A stretch of DNA of 64,000 bases, from positions 248,001 through 312,000 of the forward strand of contig NZNV01000010.1 of NCBI GenBank assembly GCA_002695025.1, read 5' to 3'. Below, piece by piece: positions 45,227 through 54,277 of this stretch. The notes below the pieces were generated by a model that was given only the letters and a program-made list of their open reading frames with translations, was not told where the DNA came from and did not search any database. Source of the stretch: Owenweeksia sp. GTDB lineage: Bacteria; Bacteroidota; Bacteroidia; Flavobacteriales; Schleiferiaceae. Position 1 is the stretch's first letter. Each line of letters begins with the position of its first letter. The position numbers and the translations under genes are program-made.

Positions 45227-47362
45227 ATGAGTAAGAAGAAAGAAAAGAAAAAGAACCGGAGGCTTATTAAAATAGAATCGGCCATCCGTAATGTTCTGAA
45301 GGAAGATCCTTTAAAGAGTTTCAACTACAAACAGATATCCGCCAAGATCAATATCCGTGATAATTACGAGCGTCAATCGGTGTTGGAGCTCCTGGAAAAA
45401 CTGGCGGCCGAAGGTACCATTGAAGAGCCTTCAAAGGGGAAATATCGCTTTAAGCATACCGAGAACTTCATAACCGGCCGGGTGGATATGACCGCCAAAG
45501 GTTCGGCTTACGTAATCCGGGAAGATGATGATCAGGATGTGTATATTACACCTAAAAACCTCAACCAGGCCTTACATGGTGACCAGGTAAAAGTGCTGCT
45601 TTTTGCACAGCGTAAGAATAAAAAACCTGAAGGCGAGATCGTAGAAATCCTGGAGCGCTCACGGGATGAGTTCGTGGGCGTGATACAGCTGTCCAAGAAC
45701 TATGGTTTCCTGATCCCGGACAGCCGTAAGATGCTGGTGGACATCTACATTCCCAAAGAGCATCTCAATGGTGCCAAAGACGGTCAAAAGGCCATTGCCC
45801 GTATCACGGACTGGCCGGAAAAGGCCAGCAGCCCCTTTGGGGAAATTACCGAAGTGCTTGGTAATCCCGGAGACCATGAGGTAGAGATCCACTCCATCCT
45901 GGCTGAATATGACCTGCCTCGCTATTTCCCCCCGGAGGTAGAAGCCGAAGCAGAGCAGATACCCGACCAACTGAATCCCGCAGAAATTGCCAGGCGCAGG
46001 GATTTTCGTGATATACTCACCTTTACCATTGACCCGGTAGATGCCAAGGATTTTGACGATGCGCTCTCTCTGCGCAGGTTGGAGAACGGCCACTGGGAGG
46101 TAGGAGTGCATATTGCCGATGTAACCCATTACATCGATGAAAAAAGCAAGCTGGAAGAGGAGGCTGTAAAACGTGGAACTTCGGTATACCTGGTAGACCG
46201 AGTGGTGCCCATGCTTCCGGAAAAGCTCTCCAATAAGGTTTGCTCCCTGCGCCCCAATGAGGAAAAATATACTTTCTCAGCCGTTTTTGAAATGGATGAG
46301 GACGCCAAAGTGTACAAGCGCTGGTTCGGGCGTACCGTGATCAATTCTGATCGCAGGTTTACCTATGAAGAGGCGCAGCAAGTCATTGAAACCGGGAAAG
46401 GTGATCTGCACCAGGAAATCCTCTTGATGGACAGCATGGCCAAAAAGCTACGGAAAGCCCGCATGCGGAGTGGCGCTATTGCCTTTGACAGCATTGAGGT
46501 GAAATTCCATCTCAATGAAAAAGCGGAGCCTATCGGCATCTATTTTAAAGAAAGTAAAGACGCCAACCACCTTATTGAGGAATTTATGTTGCTGGCTAAC
46601 CGCAGTGTGGCAGAGTTTATAGGAAAAGGAAAGGATGGCAAGCCCTCCGGGCAAACCTTTGTGTACCGTATCCATGATTCCCCAGACCCTGATAAACTTT
46701 TTGACCTCAACAACTTTGTGCGCCAGTTCGGTTATTCGGTAAACACCAAGAACCGTGACAGTATATCCCAAAGTCTTAATAAAATGCTGGATGAGGTAAA
46801 GGGTAAAGGCGAGGCTAACATGATTGAAAAGCTCACCATACGCACCATGGCCAAGGCGGTATATAGTACGGACAACATCGGCCACTACGGCCTGGCCTTT
46901 GGCTATTATTCCCACTTCACCTCTCCTATCCGCAGGTACCCGGATATGATGGTTCACCGCCTGTTACAGCATTACCTGGATGGTGGTAAGTCCCCATCAG
47001 CAGGACCTTATGAAGACCTTTGCGAGCACGCTTCAGACCGTGAGCGCCTGGCTACGGAAGCAGAGCGCGACTCTACCAAGTACATGCAGGTTAAATTCAT
47101 GGAAGACCATGTAGGTGAAGAATTCATGGGTGTGATATCCGGGGTAACGGAATGGGGTGTTTTTGTAGAACTTATTGATAGCCGGTGTGAGGGCATGATC
47201 CGCATCCGGGATTTTAAGGATGACTACTATGTTTTTGACGAACGTAACTTCTGCATTGAAGGGGAACGCAATGGCAAAATATTCCAATTGGGAGACCAGA
47301 TCATGATACGGGTTAAAAATGCAGACCTGGATAAAAAACAACTGGATTTTGTTCCTGTTTGA
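45227..47362 (+). CDS. rnr: Ribonuclease R
   Basis: The 711-residue RNase II/R family exonuclease has N-terminal helix-turn-helix and cold-shock domains (to about residue 240) and the RNB catalytic domain with the metal-binding DPVDAKDFDDALSL (about 263). YSHFTSPIRRYPDMMVHRLL follows (about 560). The C-terminal S1 domain (EEFMGVISGVTEWGVFVELI) runs to the end. It degrades structured RNA 3' to 5' and takes part in mRNA and rRNA quality control. A near-consensus TACCTTTA lies at 45210-45217, nine bases before the ATG. Length is close to the family's usual size. Confidence 0.96.
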   Translation: MSKKKEKKKNRRLIKIESAIRNVLKEDPLKSFNYKQISAKINIRDNYERQSVLELLEKLAAEGTIEEPSKGKYRFKHTENFITGRVDMTAKGSAYVIREDDDQDVYITPKNLNQALHGDQVKVLLFAQRKNKKPEGEIVEILERSRDEFVGVIQLSKNYGFLIPDSRKMLVDIYIPKEHLNGAKDGQKAIARITDWPEKASSPFGEITEVLGNPGDHEVEIHSILAEYDLPRYFPPEVEAEAEQIPDQLNPAEIARRRDFRDILTFTIDPVDAKDFDDALSLRRLENGHWEVGVHIADVTHYIDEKSKLEEEAVKRGTSVYLVDRVVPMLPEKLSNKVCSLRPNEEKYTFSAVFEMDEDAKVYKRWFGRTVINSDRRFTYEEAQQVIETGKGDLHQEILLMDSMAKKLRKARMRSGAIAFDSIEVKFHLNEKAEPIGIYFKESKDANHLIEEFMLLANRSVAEFIGKGKDGKPSGQTFVYRIHDSPDPDKLFDLNNFVRQFGYSVNTKNRDSISQSLNKMLDEVKGKGEANMIEKLTIRTMAKAVYSTDNIGHYGLAFGYYSHFTSPIRRYPDMMVHRLLQHYLDGGKSPSAGPYEDLCEHASDRERLATEAERDSTKYMQVKFMEDHVGEEFMGVISGVTEWGVFVELIDSRCEGMIRIRDFKDDYYVFDERNFCIEGERNGKIFQLGDQIMIRVKNADLDKKQLDFVPV

Positions 47363-47406
47363 AAAACCTTAATTTTAACATACCACAACTATCAACCCGG
47401 AACAAC

Positions 47407-47805
47407 ATGAAAAGAAGTAGTCTCGAAACCATTGTACTCGTGCTGGGCATTGTGATCATTGGCATTGCCCTTTTCATGATGTTCATGCGCAATACCACGC
47501 CTCAGTCTATTTTTATTACCAACCTCATCTTCTCAGTAGGCTTCCTCATTTACATCCTGTACTCCATGATGACCACCAACAGCCTGAACCGGGAGATACG
47601 CAAACTGAATAACCATATTACCTCACTGAAGGATGAAATTGCCAAAAAGGAAATGATGATCAATGAAAAAGACAGTCGTATTCATAGCCTGCAAAATGAC
47701 CTAAGCCAACTGCAGGGCGAATTGGACGGAGCCCGCAAACAGGTGGCCGATCTTCAAAACCAGGTCAGGGAAATTCAATCTGCGAAACCCGATACGGAAG
47801 CCTAG
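47407..47805 (+). CDS. Two-helix membrane protein with a C-terminal coiled coil
   Basis: From ATG at 47407 the protein has 132 residues: two hydrophobic helices (about 9-27, VLVLGIVIIGIALFMMFM, and 34-54) and a long coiled coil (65-125) with heptad leucines and glutamines. The frame extends upstream to a TTG at 47359, but that overlaps the rnr end and lacks family sense. It lies between rnr and the LysE-type gene on the same strand, 45 bases after rnr. I recognise no family. A role in membrane-anchored assembly is only a guess. Confidence 0.7.
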   Translation: MKRSSLETIVLVLGIVIIGIALFMMFMRNTTPQSIFITNLIFSVGFLIYILYSMMTTNSLNREIRKLNNHITSLKDEIAKKEMMINEKDSRIHSLQNDLSQLQGELDGARKQVADLQNQVREIQSAKPDTEA

Positions 47806-47821
47806 CCGGTAAAAGAGGACT

Positions 47822-48439
47822 ATGCTTGAAATACTGCTCTACGCCATACCCCTTGGAATTACCCTAAGCTTTGCTGCAGGACCGATTTTTTTTGTGGTCA
47901 TTCAAACCAGCATTACCCGCAGTAAGACCGGAGCTTTTATTCTGGACCTGGGCGCCATTGCGGCCGATATCCTGTTCATTTTGGTGGCCTTTTTTGGCAG
48001 TCAATCCCTTATCCGCTCACTACGCCATAATATTTGGGTAGGTGTTGCCAGCGGACTGGCCATTATTATTTTCGGGCTTTATTATATCCGCAAATCCCGA
48101 AAGGGAATGCAGTTCCGGGAGGCTATGGTACTTCCCAAGAAGAGGTTACTCTTCCTGAAGGGTTTCCTGCTCAACTTCCTCAACGTGGGAGTTTTATTCT
48201 ACTGGATTGCCACCACGGTAGCCATCGGATCCATGCTGGACCATGAAAGGGATAAAATGATCCTTTTTTACTCGCTCACCCTGGGCACTTACCTCCTGGT
48301 AGACCTTTTTAAGATCTATTTTGCCAACCGCTTTAAAACGCGCTTGCAGGGACGCAAGATCCAGGTAGTGGAAAAGATCATGGGTTTCCTGCTGATCGGT
48401 TTTGGGCTGTTTATAGCCTTGCGGAATATATTCCTCTAA
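47822..48439 (+). CDS. LysE/RhtB-family amino acid exporter
   Basis: The 205-residue protein has six hydrophobic helices and the LysE start ILLYAIPLGITLSFAAGPIF (a conserved GxxxxxxPGP-like region) followed by KTGAFILDLGAIAADILFIL. LysE/RhtB proteins export amino acids such as lysine, threonine or homoserine; the substrate here is not readable. Unusually for this genome, an AGAGGA sequence sits a few bases before the ATG and could act as a Shine-Dalgarno site. It ends five bases from the convergent M1 peptidase. Confidence 0.82.
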   Translation: MLEILLYAIPLGITLSFAAGPIFFVVIQTSITRSKTGAFILDLGAIAADILFILVAFFGSQSLIRSLRHNIWVGVASGLAIIIFGLYYIRKSRKGMQFREAMVLPKKRLLFLKGFLLNFLNVGVLFYWIATTVAIGSMLDHERDKMILFYSLTLGTYLLVDLFKIYFANRFKTRLQGRKIQVVEKIMGFLLIGFGLFIALRNIFL

Positions 48440-48443
48440 CCCC

Positions 48444-50258
48444 CTATTCTTTCCAATCGTTATTTTCCCGCTTCACATCCGCCATAAACTCCAGCGGGTC
48501 AATGGTGATTTCTTCAATATCACGGAAAGGGATCTCCAGGCGTACTTTATGAACGGGATTGGTCCAGGGCCATTCCTGCAGGGCCGGCATATCGTTACGG
48601 CTGCCGTACATGGAAAGCAACGGTACCTGGTAATAGCGTGTTCCTCCTGATTTAAGCTTTACTTCCAACACCAGGGGCATTGGCATGCTTCCCTCCCTTT
48701 TAAGACTAACCATAGTGTGTAGCCGGCCATCGTTTTCTACTCCTTCAATAGCGTAGTCAATGGTTTTGGATGTATTCATCCAAAAATTAAGGTACCAGTC
48801 CAGCTGAATCCCTGAAACCTCTTCCATTACCCGTAAAAAATCTTGAGGATCGGGGTGTTTAAATCGCCATACCTCATAGTATTTCAGCATTCCCTTATTA
48901 AAGGTTTCATCTCCTATGATATACCGGAGTTGTGCCAGGAACATCTGGCCTCTTGAGTAGGAGGAGATCCCGTAGGTACGGTTATGATCAAAGTAATCTG
49001 CGGGAGTAGACATGGGCTCTACCTCGTTCTGTTGTACCAGAAAGAAATAGTTGCGGTAGGCTCCTTTATGCGGGTTTTCCTCGTTCTTCTCCATTAAAAC
49101 GTTCAACACTTCTTCCTCCGCAAAAGAGGTAAAGCCTTCGTCCATCCAGGGGTACTGATTTTCATTGGTTCCTAACATCCCGTAAAACCAGTTGTGGGCC
49201 GACTCATGGACCATTACTCCCACCAGGCCATCCAGCTTACCGGTTCCTTTCAGCATGGTACACATCGGGTATTCCATACCTCCGTCACCCCCTTGAATAA
49301 CTGAAAACTGCGGATAGGCATAGGTTCCGAATTTTTCGTTCATCAGGCGAAAAAAGGAAACCGTATAAGGCGGTAATTTTACCCAGTTATCCTTCCAGCT
49401 CCCCGGCAGGTAAAAAAAGTTGATTTCCATTCCCCCCGGACCGGCCGTTGAGGTACGTATATATTCCGGATCGGCCGCCCAGGCAAAATCATGCACATTC
49501 TCTGCATGAAATTTCCAGGTACGTTTGCTTTTTTTGTTGGGTACCAGTTCATAGCTGCTAACCCCGTCTGTTTCCCCGGTTTTTTGCCACACCTCCGGGC
49601 TCATCAGCACTCCGGTGCCACCCAGCTTGTAGTTGTAATCTATGTTAATGGTGACGTCAAAAACACCGTATTCCCCGTAAAATTCACGGGCTACGTAGGG
49701 GTCAGGGTGCCAGCCATCCTCATCGTAAACGGCCATTTTAGGATACCACTGGGTCATGGTATAATCTACGCCTTCGGCATTGTTGCGTCCGCTCCTGCGG
49801 ATCTGCACCGGTACCTGGCTGTTGAACTCCATTTTGAAGGTGGTACTCGCTCCCGGAGCCAGTGGTTGGGCTAACTGCACCTGCAGGGCTGTTGCATGAA
49901 CCGTGTATTGGGTGGTAGCACCATCCTGCGTAAGAGAAGTTATCTGGTGGTACCCGATCTCATCTTCCTTTAGTTTGGATATACGATCACCGATCCTGTG
50001 ATCCGGGTCCGGCAAATCGCGTGAACGCTCATCCATCATACTGCCCGGCTGAAAGGCGTTGAAATACAGGTGATAAAACACCTGCTCCAGGGTATCTGGT
50101 GAGTTGTTGGTATACACCAGTTCCTGAGTACCCACGAAGCGATGTGTTTCCACATCAAAATCAATATTCATGGTATACTTCACTTGTTGCTGCCAATAAG
50201 TGGCCGGGTGGTGAGCAAAAAGAGCAAGGGGCATTACTGCCAGTATCAGTTTTTTCAT
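48444..50258 (-). CDS. Secreted M1-family zinc metallopeptidase
   Basis: The 604-residue protein has a signal peptide and an N-terminal beta-domain (to about 220). The catalytic domain shows the substrate motif GGMEYPMC (in place of GAMEN), the zinc motif HESAHNWFYG (about residue 350) and the third ligand in WMDEGFTSFAEEEV, 18 residues later. It lacks the large C-terminal domain of aminopeptidase N, as do many Bacteroidota M1 enzymes of this size. It probably cleaves peptides in the periplasm or outside the cell. Confidence 0.9.
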   Translation of the reverse strand: MKKLILAVMPLALFAHHPATYWQQQVKYTMNIDFDVETHRFVGTQELVYTNNSPDTLEQVFYHLYFNAFQPGSMMDERSRDLPDPDHRIGDRISKLKEDEIGYHQITSLTQDGATTQYTVHATALQVQLAQPLAPGASTTFKMEFNSQVPVQIRRSGRNNAEGVDYTMTQWYPKMAVYDEDGWHPDPYVAREFYGEYGVFDVTINIDYNYKLGGTGVLMSPEVWQKTGETDGVSSYELVPNKKSKRTWKFHAENVHDFAWAADPEYIRTSTAGPGGMEINFFYLPGSWKDNWVKLPPYTVSFFRLMNEKFGTYAYPQFSVIQGGDGGMEYPMCTMLKGTGKLDGLVGVMVHESAHNWFYGMLGTNENQYPWMDEGFTSFAEEEVLNVLMEKNEENPHKGAYRNYFFLVQQNEVEPMSTPADYFDHNRTYGISSYSRGQMFLAQLRYIIGDETFNKGMLKYYEVWRFKHPDPQDFLRVMEEVSGIQLDWYLNFWMNTSKTIDYAIEGVENDGRLHTMVSLKREGSMPMPLVLEVKLKSGGTRYYQVPLLSMYGSRNDMPALQEWPWTNPVHKVRLEIPFRDIEEITIDPLEFMADVKRENNDWKE

Positions 50259-50286
50259 GTTCAGGTTTTCTTTTAATGATTGCCGC

Positions 50287-51144
50287 TTAAAAAATATCGC
50301 TGAAGCGGTGAGTGTTTTTAAGGCGAACGCCTTTTTCGGTATGCTCTACGGTACAAAGCTCATTAACGGGATCATGCTCCAGGAAAAGGTAATAGCCTTT
50401 TTCTGCCGCTTCGTTCAAAAAGCGATCCTTCTCATCCAGCGTAATCAACGGGCGGGTATCATAGCCCATTACGTATGGCAGCGGGATATGCCCTGTGGAA
50501 GGAAGCAAATCAGCCATAAAAACCAGGGTTTTATCCTGGTAGCGTAGCACCGGGCACATCTGTGCATCGGTGTGGCCGCTTACCAGCAAAACCTCAAACG
50601 GAAGACCCGTTGGGTATACCCCATCTTTATTCCCTACCTCTACAAAATTGAGCTGGCCGCTCTCCTCTATCGGTAAAATATTTTCCGAGAGAAAGGAGGC
50701 CTTTTCACGGGCATTGGGCTTAATAGCCCAGTTCCAATGGCGCTCATTACTCCAGAACCGTGCGTTGGGAAAAGCAGGGCGGTAAGCATCTTTTTGGTCA
50801 TTCCATTCAATAGCTCCACCCACATGGTCAAAATGAAGGTGGGTAAGAAAAACATCGGTAATATCATTGCGATGGTAGCCGAGCTTTTTCAGGTTGCCAT
50901 CCAGGGAGTCGTCTCCGTGCAAATAATAAAAGCTGAAGAACTTCTCGCTTTGTTTATTGCCCATTCCGGTATCAATTAGGATAAGCCGGTTGCCATCTTC
51001 TATGAGCATACTACGCATACTCCACGAACACATATTGTTCTCATCAGCAGGGTTGGTGCGTTGCCATAAGGATTTGGGAACCACACCGAACATAGCTCCG
51101 CCATCCAACTTAAAATTCCCGGTATTGAGAGGGTAAATCTTCAT
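50287..51144 (-). CDS. Metallo-beta-lactamase-fold hydrolase (lactonase-like)
   Basis: The 285-residue protein has the two-metal motif THLHFDHVGG (about residue 103), then VSGHTDAQM (about 195), MADLLPSTGH and a final EHDP. Layout and length resemble the AHL-lactonase/parathion-hydrolase branch, including the N-terminal MFGVVPKSLW strand. Substrates in that branch include lactones, organophosphates and other esters; none can be assigned here. It lies 28 bases before the M1 peptidase on the same strand. Confidence 0.86.
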   Translation of the reverse strand: MKIYPLNTGNFKLDGGAMFGVVPKSLWQRTNPADENNMCSWSMRSMLIEDGNRLILIDTGMGNKQSEKFFSFYYLHGDDSLDGNLKKLGYHRNDITDVFLTHLHFDHVGGAIEWNDQKDAYRPAFPNARFWSNERHWNWAIKPNAREKASFLSENILPIEESGQLNFVEVGNKDGVYPTGLPFEVLLVSGHTDAQMCPVLRYQDKTLVFMADLLPSTGHIPLPYVMGYDTRPLITLDEKDRFLNEAAEKGYYLFLEHDPVNELCTVEHTEKGVRLKNTHRFSDIF

Positions 51145-51203
51145 AAAATCAAAACTTTTCCGTTCAAAAATAACTTAATTTGAAGAGCCTAAAAATCCCT
51201 GTC

Positions 51204-52046
51204 ATGCGTTCCCTTTATTCTTTACTCCTTGTTCTGATCATCTTATTCTCGCTGGGTGCCTGCCAGCCCAATGGTTCTGCCGGTATTGCAGATGATGGAG
51301 CCGTAACGGATAGCCTCACCTACCGCCTGGATACTCTGAGGCGTGAAATGGACTGTATGAGCAACCGGATCGAATCGCCCTGCCTGCAAATAGAAATTGT
51401 TACCGTAACCGTTACGGCTAATGCCGCTGATCACGTTCTGAAAGAGATCAATGATAACCTGAACAAGGCTATTGCACAAAGCGACAACAGCGAGCAAAAA
51501 GCCGGTGATGCTGAGGATGTAGCGGATAACCTGGAAAAAGAATACAAGCGTATACTGAGCGAAATAACCGATTATGAGTTGCCCTGGGAACTGGACCAGA
51601 ACATGAGCGTACATCTTAACCAGGATGGATTATTCGGCACCACTCTTGAATCGTACAGCTTTACCGGAGGAGCCCATGGCAACAATTTTTTATTCCACCA
51701 CCTGTACAGTACTGAAACCGGTGCCCGCTTATCCATTAAGGATTTGGTAAAGGAAGAGGCTTTGGCAGAACTTAACAGGCGTGCCGAGCTGCAGTTTCGT
51801 GAAAGCCGTGATATTCCTACGGGTATGAACTACAACGATGCTGGTTACTGGTTTGAGGATAATGCTTTTGTGCTTCCTGAAAACTTTAAATACGACCCCT
51901 TTGGGCTGGAATTCGTCTACAATACCTATGAGATCGCTCCTTATTCTGAAGGCATGATCACCATCCGTTTTGATATGGCAGATATTGAAAACCTCATCCG
52001 CCCCGAATACCGCCTTATAAGTGGTAAAGAGGCTGCAGGGGTTTAA
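51204..52046 (+). CDS. Lipoprotein with DUF4163/DUF3298-type (RsiV-like) domain
   Basis: From ATG at 51204 the 280-residue protein starts MRSLYSLLLVLIILFSLGAC, a lipobox with the cysteine at residue 20. A helical stretch (about 75-110) precedes the DUF4163/DUF3298 domain: FTGGAHGNNFLFHHLYSTET, SIKDLV, then FGLEFVYNTYEIAPYSEGMI. Related domains occur in the anti-sigma factor RsiV, where they bind lysozyme, but most bacterial members have unknown roles. A TTG at 51180 would extend the frame, but ATG gives the better signal. It overlaps the convergent racemase gene by four bases. Confidence 0.82.
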   Translation: MRSLYSLLLVLIILFSLGACQPNGSAGIADDGAVTDSLTYRLDTLRREMDCMSNRIESPCLQIEIVTVTVTANAADHVLKEINDNLNKAIAQSDNSEQKAGDAEDVADNLEKEYKRILSEITDYELPWELDQNMSVHLNQDGLFGTTLESYSFTGGAHGNNFLFHHLYSTETGARLSIKDLVKEEALAELNRRAELQFRESRDIPTGMNYNDAGYWFEDNAFVLPENFKYDPFGLEFVYNTYEIAPYSEGMITIRFDMADIENLIRPEYRLISGKEAAGV

Positions 52047-53113
52047 ATAACCTTTTTACCAATATAGGATGAGTTCAGGAGACTCAGGGCGCCCATGTAT
52101 TTCAGGTCAAAAGGAACAAGGTCGCCCACCTTATAACCATGGTCATTGTCGTCAATATCTATTACCAGCATATCGCTGCTGGCACCTACAAATTCAAAAT
52201 CCTTATCCTCAGGAATGAGGTAGTCCGTTGAAATATCCAGTAACCCCAGATCAAGGATAGCACGATGCGAGGTTTTGCCGTAATCCTCTTCCTTGACCTC
52301 ATAGATTTCCCCGGAAGGATTAGCTTCCAGGCTACCAATGGGAATCTTGGGCTTTTCCGTGATCTCGATGATCTCCGCGTAGAGCTTGATCACATCGTGG
52401 TGCATCCCTTCAATGGTAGCTCCGTTTACCAGGTCTGCACCAAAATAGAGCGTTTCTCCCACCCGAAAATGGTTGATACCAGCAGGCAGTTGGTGGTTGT
52501 AAATAAGCGGTATCACTACGGATGTCCCCCCGGTTACCCAGGGAATATCCCGGTCAAATTTGGCTTCAATCAGCTGTTTGTACAGCGACAATTGGATCAA
52601 TTTGTCCTGGCTGGGCATAACGCCATGCAAACAATTGAGGTTACTTCCTATGCCGGTCACCTTGATGTTGGGCAGTTCGAATATCTGTCCGTAGAAGTCT
52701 ACCAACTCGCTGCCCATCACACCTTCACGCAAGTCGCCCAGCTCTATCATAATAATGATCTTGTGCTGCTTATTTTGCTTAACCGCTTCTTTGGACAGTA
52801 GTTTGATGGTTTCCAGCTCCGTATTAAAACTGGCATCGGCATAGGTAACCACATCCTTAATGGCTCTTCGGGCCGGTGGTTTTATGTATACCGTCTGAAT
52901 ATCAGGATTGAGTTCTTTTACTATACGGAGGTTGCTGATCCGGGCATCACATATTTCCTGGATACCGAGGTCTATGATCTCCCTAATGTAGATCTCGTTA
53001 CCACACAGCATCTTGGTTACAATGGCCCATTCTATATGACGTGCTTTGAACAACTCACTCAGGTGTGTGTAATTCTCTTTTAATTTTTGTCGGTTGAGGG
53101 TTATAAATGCCAT
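52043..53113 (-). CDS. Ornithine-racemase-like PLP-dependent amino acid racemase
   Basis: This 356-residue alanine racemase-fold III enzyme has the presumed PLP lysine in AIVTKMLCGN (about residue 34). The barrel runs through GGTSVVIPLIY and a long C-terminal beta domain (from about 230). It is closest to the Orr/YhfX branch, which racemises ornithine, lysine or other amino acids, rather than to Alr. It is the last gene of the five-gene operon and starts nine bases after the alanine racemase stop. Having both racemase types side by side is unusual. Confidence 0.8.
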   Translation of the reverse strand: MAFITLNRQKLKENYTHLSELFKARHIEWAIVTKMLCGNEIYIREIIDLGIQEICDARISNLRIVKELNPDIQTVYIKPPARRAIKDVVTYADASFNTELETIKLLSKEAVKQNKQHKIIIMIELGDLREGVMGSELVDFYGQIFELPNIKVTGIGSNLNCLHGVMPSQDKLIQLSLYKQLIEAKFDRDIPWVTGGTSVVIPLIYNHQLPAGINHFRVGETLYFGADLVNGATIEGMHHDVIKLYAEIIEITEKPKIPIGSLEANPSGEIYEVKEEDYGKTSHRAILDLGLLDISTDYLIPEDKDFEFVGASSDMLVIDIDDNDHGYKVGDLVPFDLKYMGALSLLNSSYIGKKVI

Positions 53114-53122
53114 GGTTTTATC

Positions 53123-54277
53123 TTAATGTACAATAAATCTGGGAATATCGTGGGGCAGGCGGGTAAGTAGCTCGTAATTCAGCTGGTCGCTGTAATCACT
53201 GAAGGAAGAAACGGAAATAGACATATCTCCCTGTTTGCCGATCAGCACCACCTCATCCCCCTTCTCTACATGGTCCAGCTGGGAAACATCCAGCATCATC
53301 ACGTTCATATTTACAATGCCTATTACTGATACGCGCTGACCGCGCACCAGTGCCCGCCCCTGGTTGCTCAGGGAACGGCTGAAGCCGTGGCTATATCCCA
53401 CCGGAACGGAAGCCACCTTAAGATCTGAAGTGGCCAGGAAGCTGGTGCCGTAACCTACGTATTCGCCCTGCTTCACGTTTTTCACGCTCATAATCCGGCT
53501 CTTCCAACTGATCACTCTTTTCAGAGGGTCTTCATGTTCAACGTCCTGTGGTTGTACCGTAGTAATAAATGTTTCCATGGATGGCCAGAAGCCATATTGT
53601 AAGATGCCAATTCGGACCATATCCATGCGACTTTTAGGAAAACGAATAGAGGCTGCACTACAGGCCGTATGAAGCCGGTCCGCCTGTACGTTTCCATTAC
53701 CCATGAACTTCACACCTTCCCGGAAACGCTTGATCTGGTTTTTTACCCGAATGAAGTTGGAGATGCTCTCCGCACCAGCATAGTGGGTACACAAACCCGA
53801 TAGGTTGAGGTGTTCATTATGATCGCGGAGGAAACTGCGTAAACCTTCCCACGATTTTTTAGAAAAGCCGGTACGGTTCATTCCGGTTTCCAGTTCAATG
53901 TGTATGTGAGCTTTCTTTTTAAGCTTTCTGGCCGCCTTAACAGCTGCCTTGAGGCGATCCATCTCAAATACAAAAAAGTGTATTTCGTTCTCAATGGCCC
54001 ACTCCAGCTGCTCGTTCTGGATCATCCCCATAATGAGAATAGTAGTTTCACCATTGGTAACCCGGTGAACCTCCAGGGCCTCGCGGGCATCAAAGGTTGA
54101 AAAATGGCGGGCACCCAACTCGTGGGCCAGGGGAACAAAGGTATCTATGCCATGCCCGTAGGCATTACCTTTTACCACGTGTGAAATGGTACAGGAATCA
54201 CCAACGGTTTCCCTTAAGTAATCCAAATTATTCTGGAGAGCCTTCCGGCTCAATTCAATGTAACTGGTATGCTCCAT
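53123..54277 (-). CDS. alr: Alanine racemase
   Basis: The 384-residue protein has the PLP lysine at residue 36 in HVVKGNAYGHG, a TIM barrel (FRTGMNRTGF-type segment ELETGMNRTGF), and the C-terminal domain with the catalytic tyrosine in YVGYGTSFLA and VNMNVMMLDVS. It interconverts L- and D-alanine for peptidoglycan. The start codon shares one base with the upstream stop (TAATG), so it is translationally coupled to the amidohydrolase. Whether this is the cell's only Alr cannot be told from here. Confidence 0.93.
   Translation of the reverse strand: MEHTSYIELSRKALQNNLDYLRETVGDSCTISHVVKGNAYGHGIDTFVPLAHELGARHFSTFDAREALEVHRVTNGETTILIMGMIQNEQLEWAIENEIHFFVFEMDRLKAAVKAARKLKKKAHIHIELETGMNRTGFSKKSWEGLRSFLRDHNEHLNLSGLCTHYAGAESISNFIRVKNQIKRFREGVKFMGNGNVQADRLHTACSAASIRFPKSRMDMVRIGILQYGFWPSMETFITTVQPQDVEHEDPLKRVISWKSRIMSVKNVKQGEYVGYGTSFLATSDLKVASVPVGYSHGFSRSLSNQGRALVRGQRVSVIGIVNMNVMMLDVSQLDHVEKGDEVVLIGKQGDMSISVSSFSDYSDQLNYELLTRLPHDIPRFIVH

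Noticed and set aside
47359-47406. TTG start for the coiled-coil membrane protein
   Set aside because: It overlaps the end of rnr and places polar residues before the first membrane helix; ATG at 47407 is preferred.
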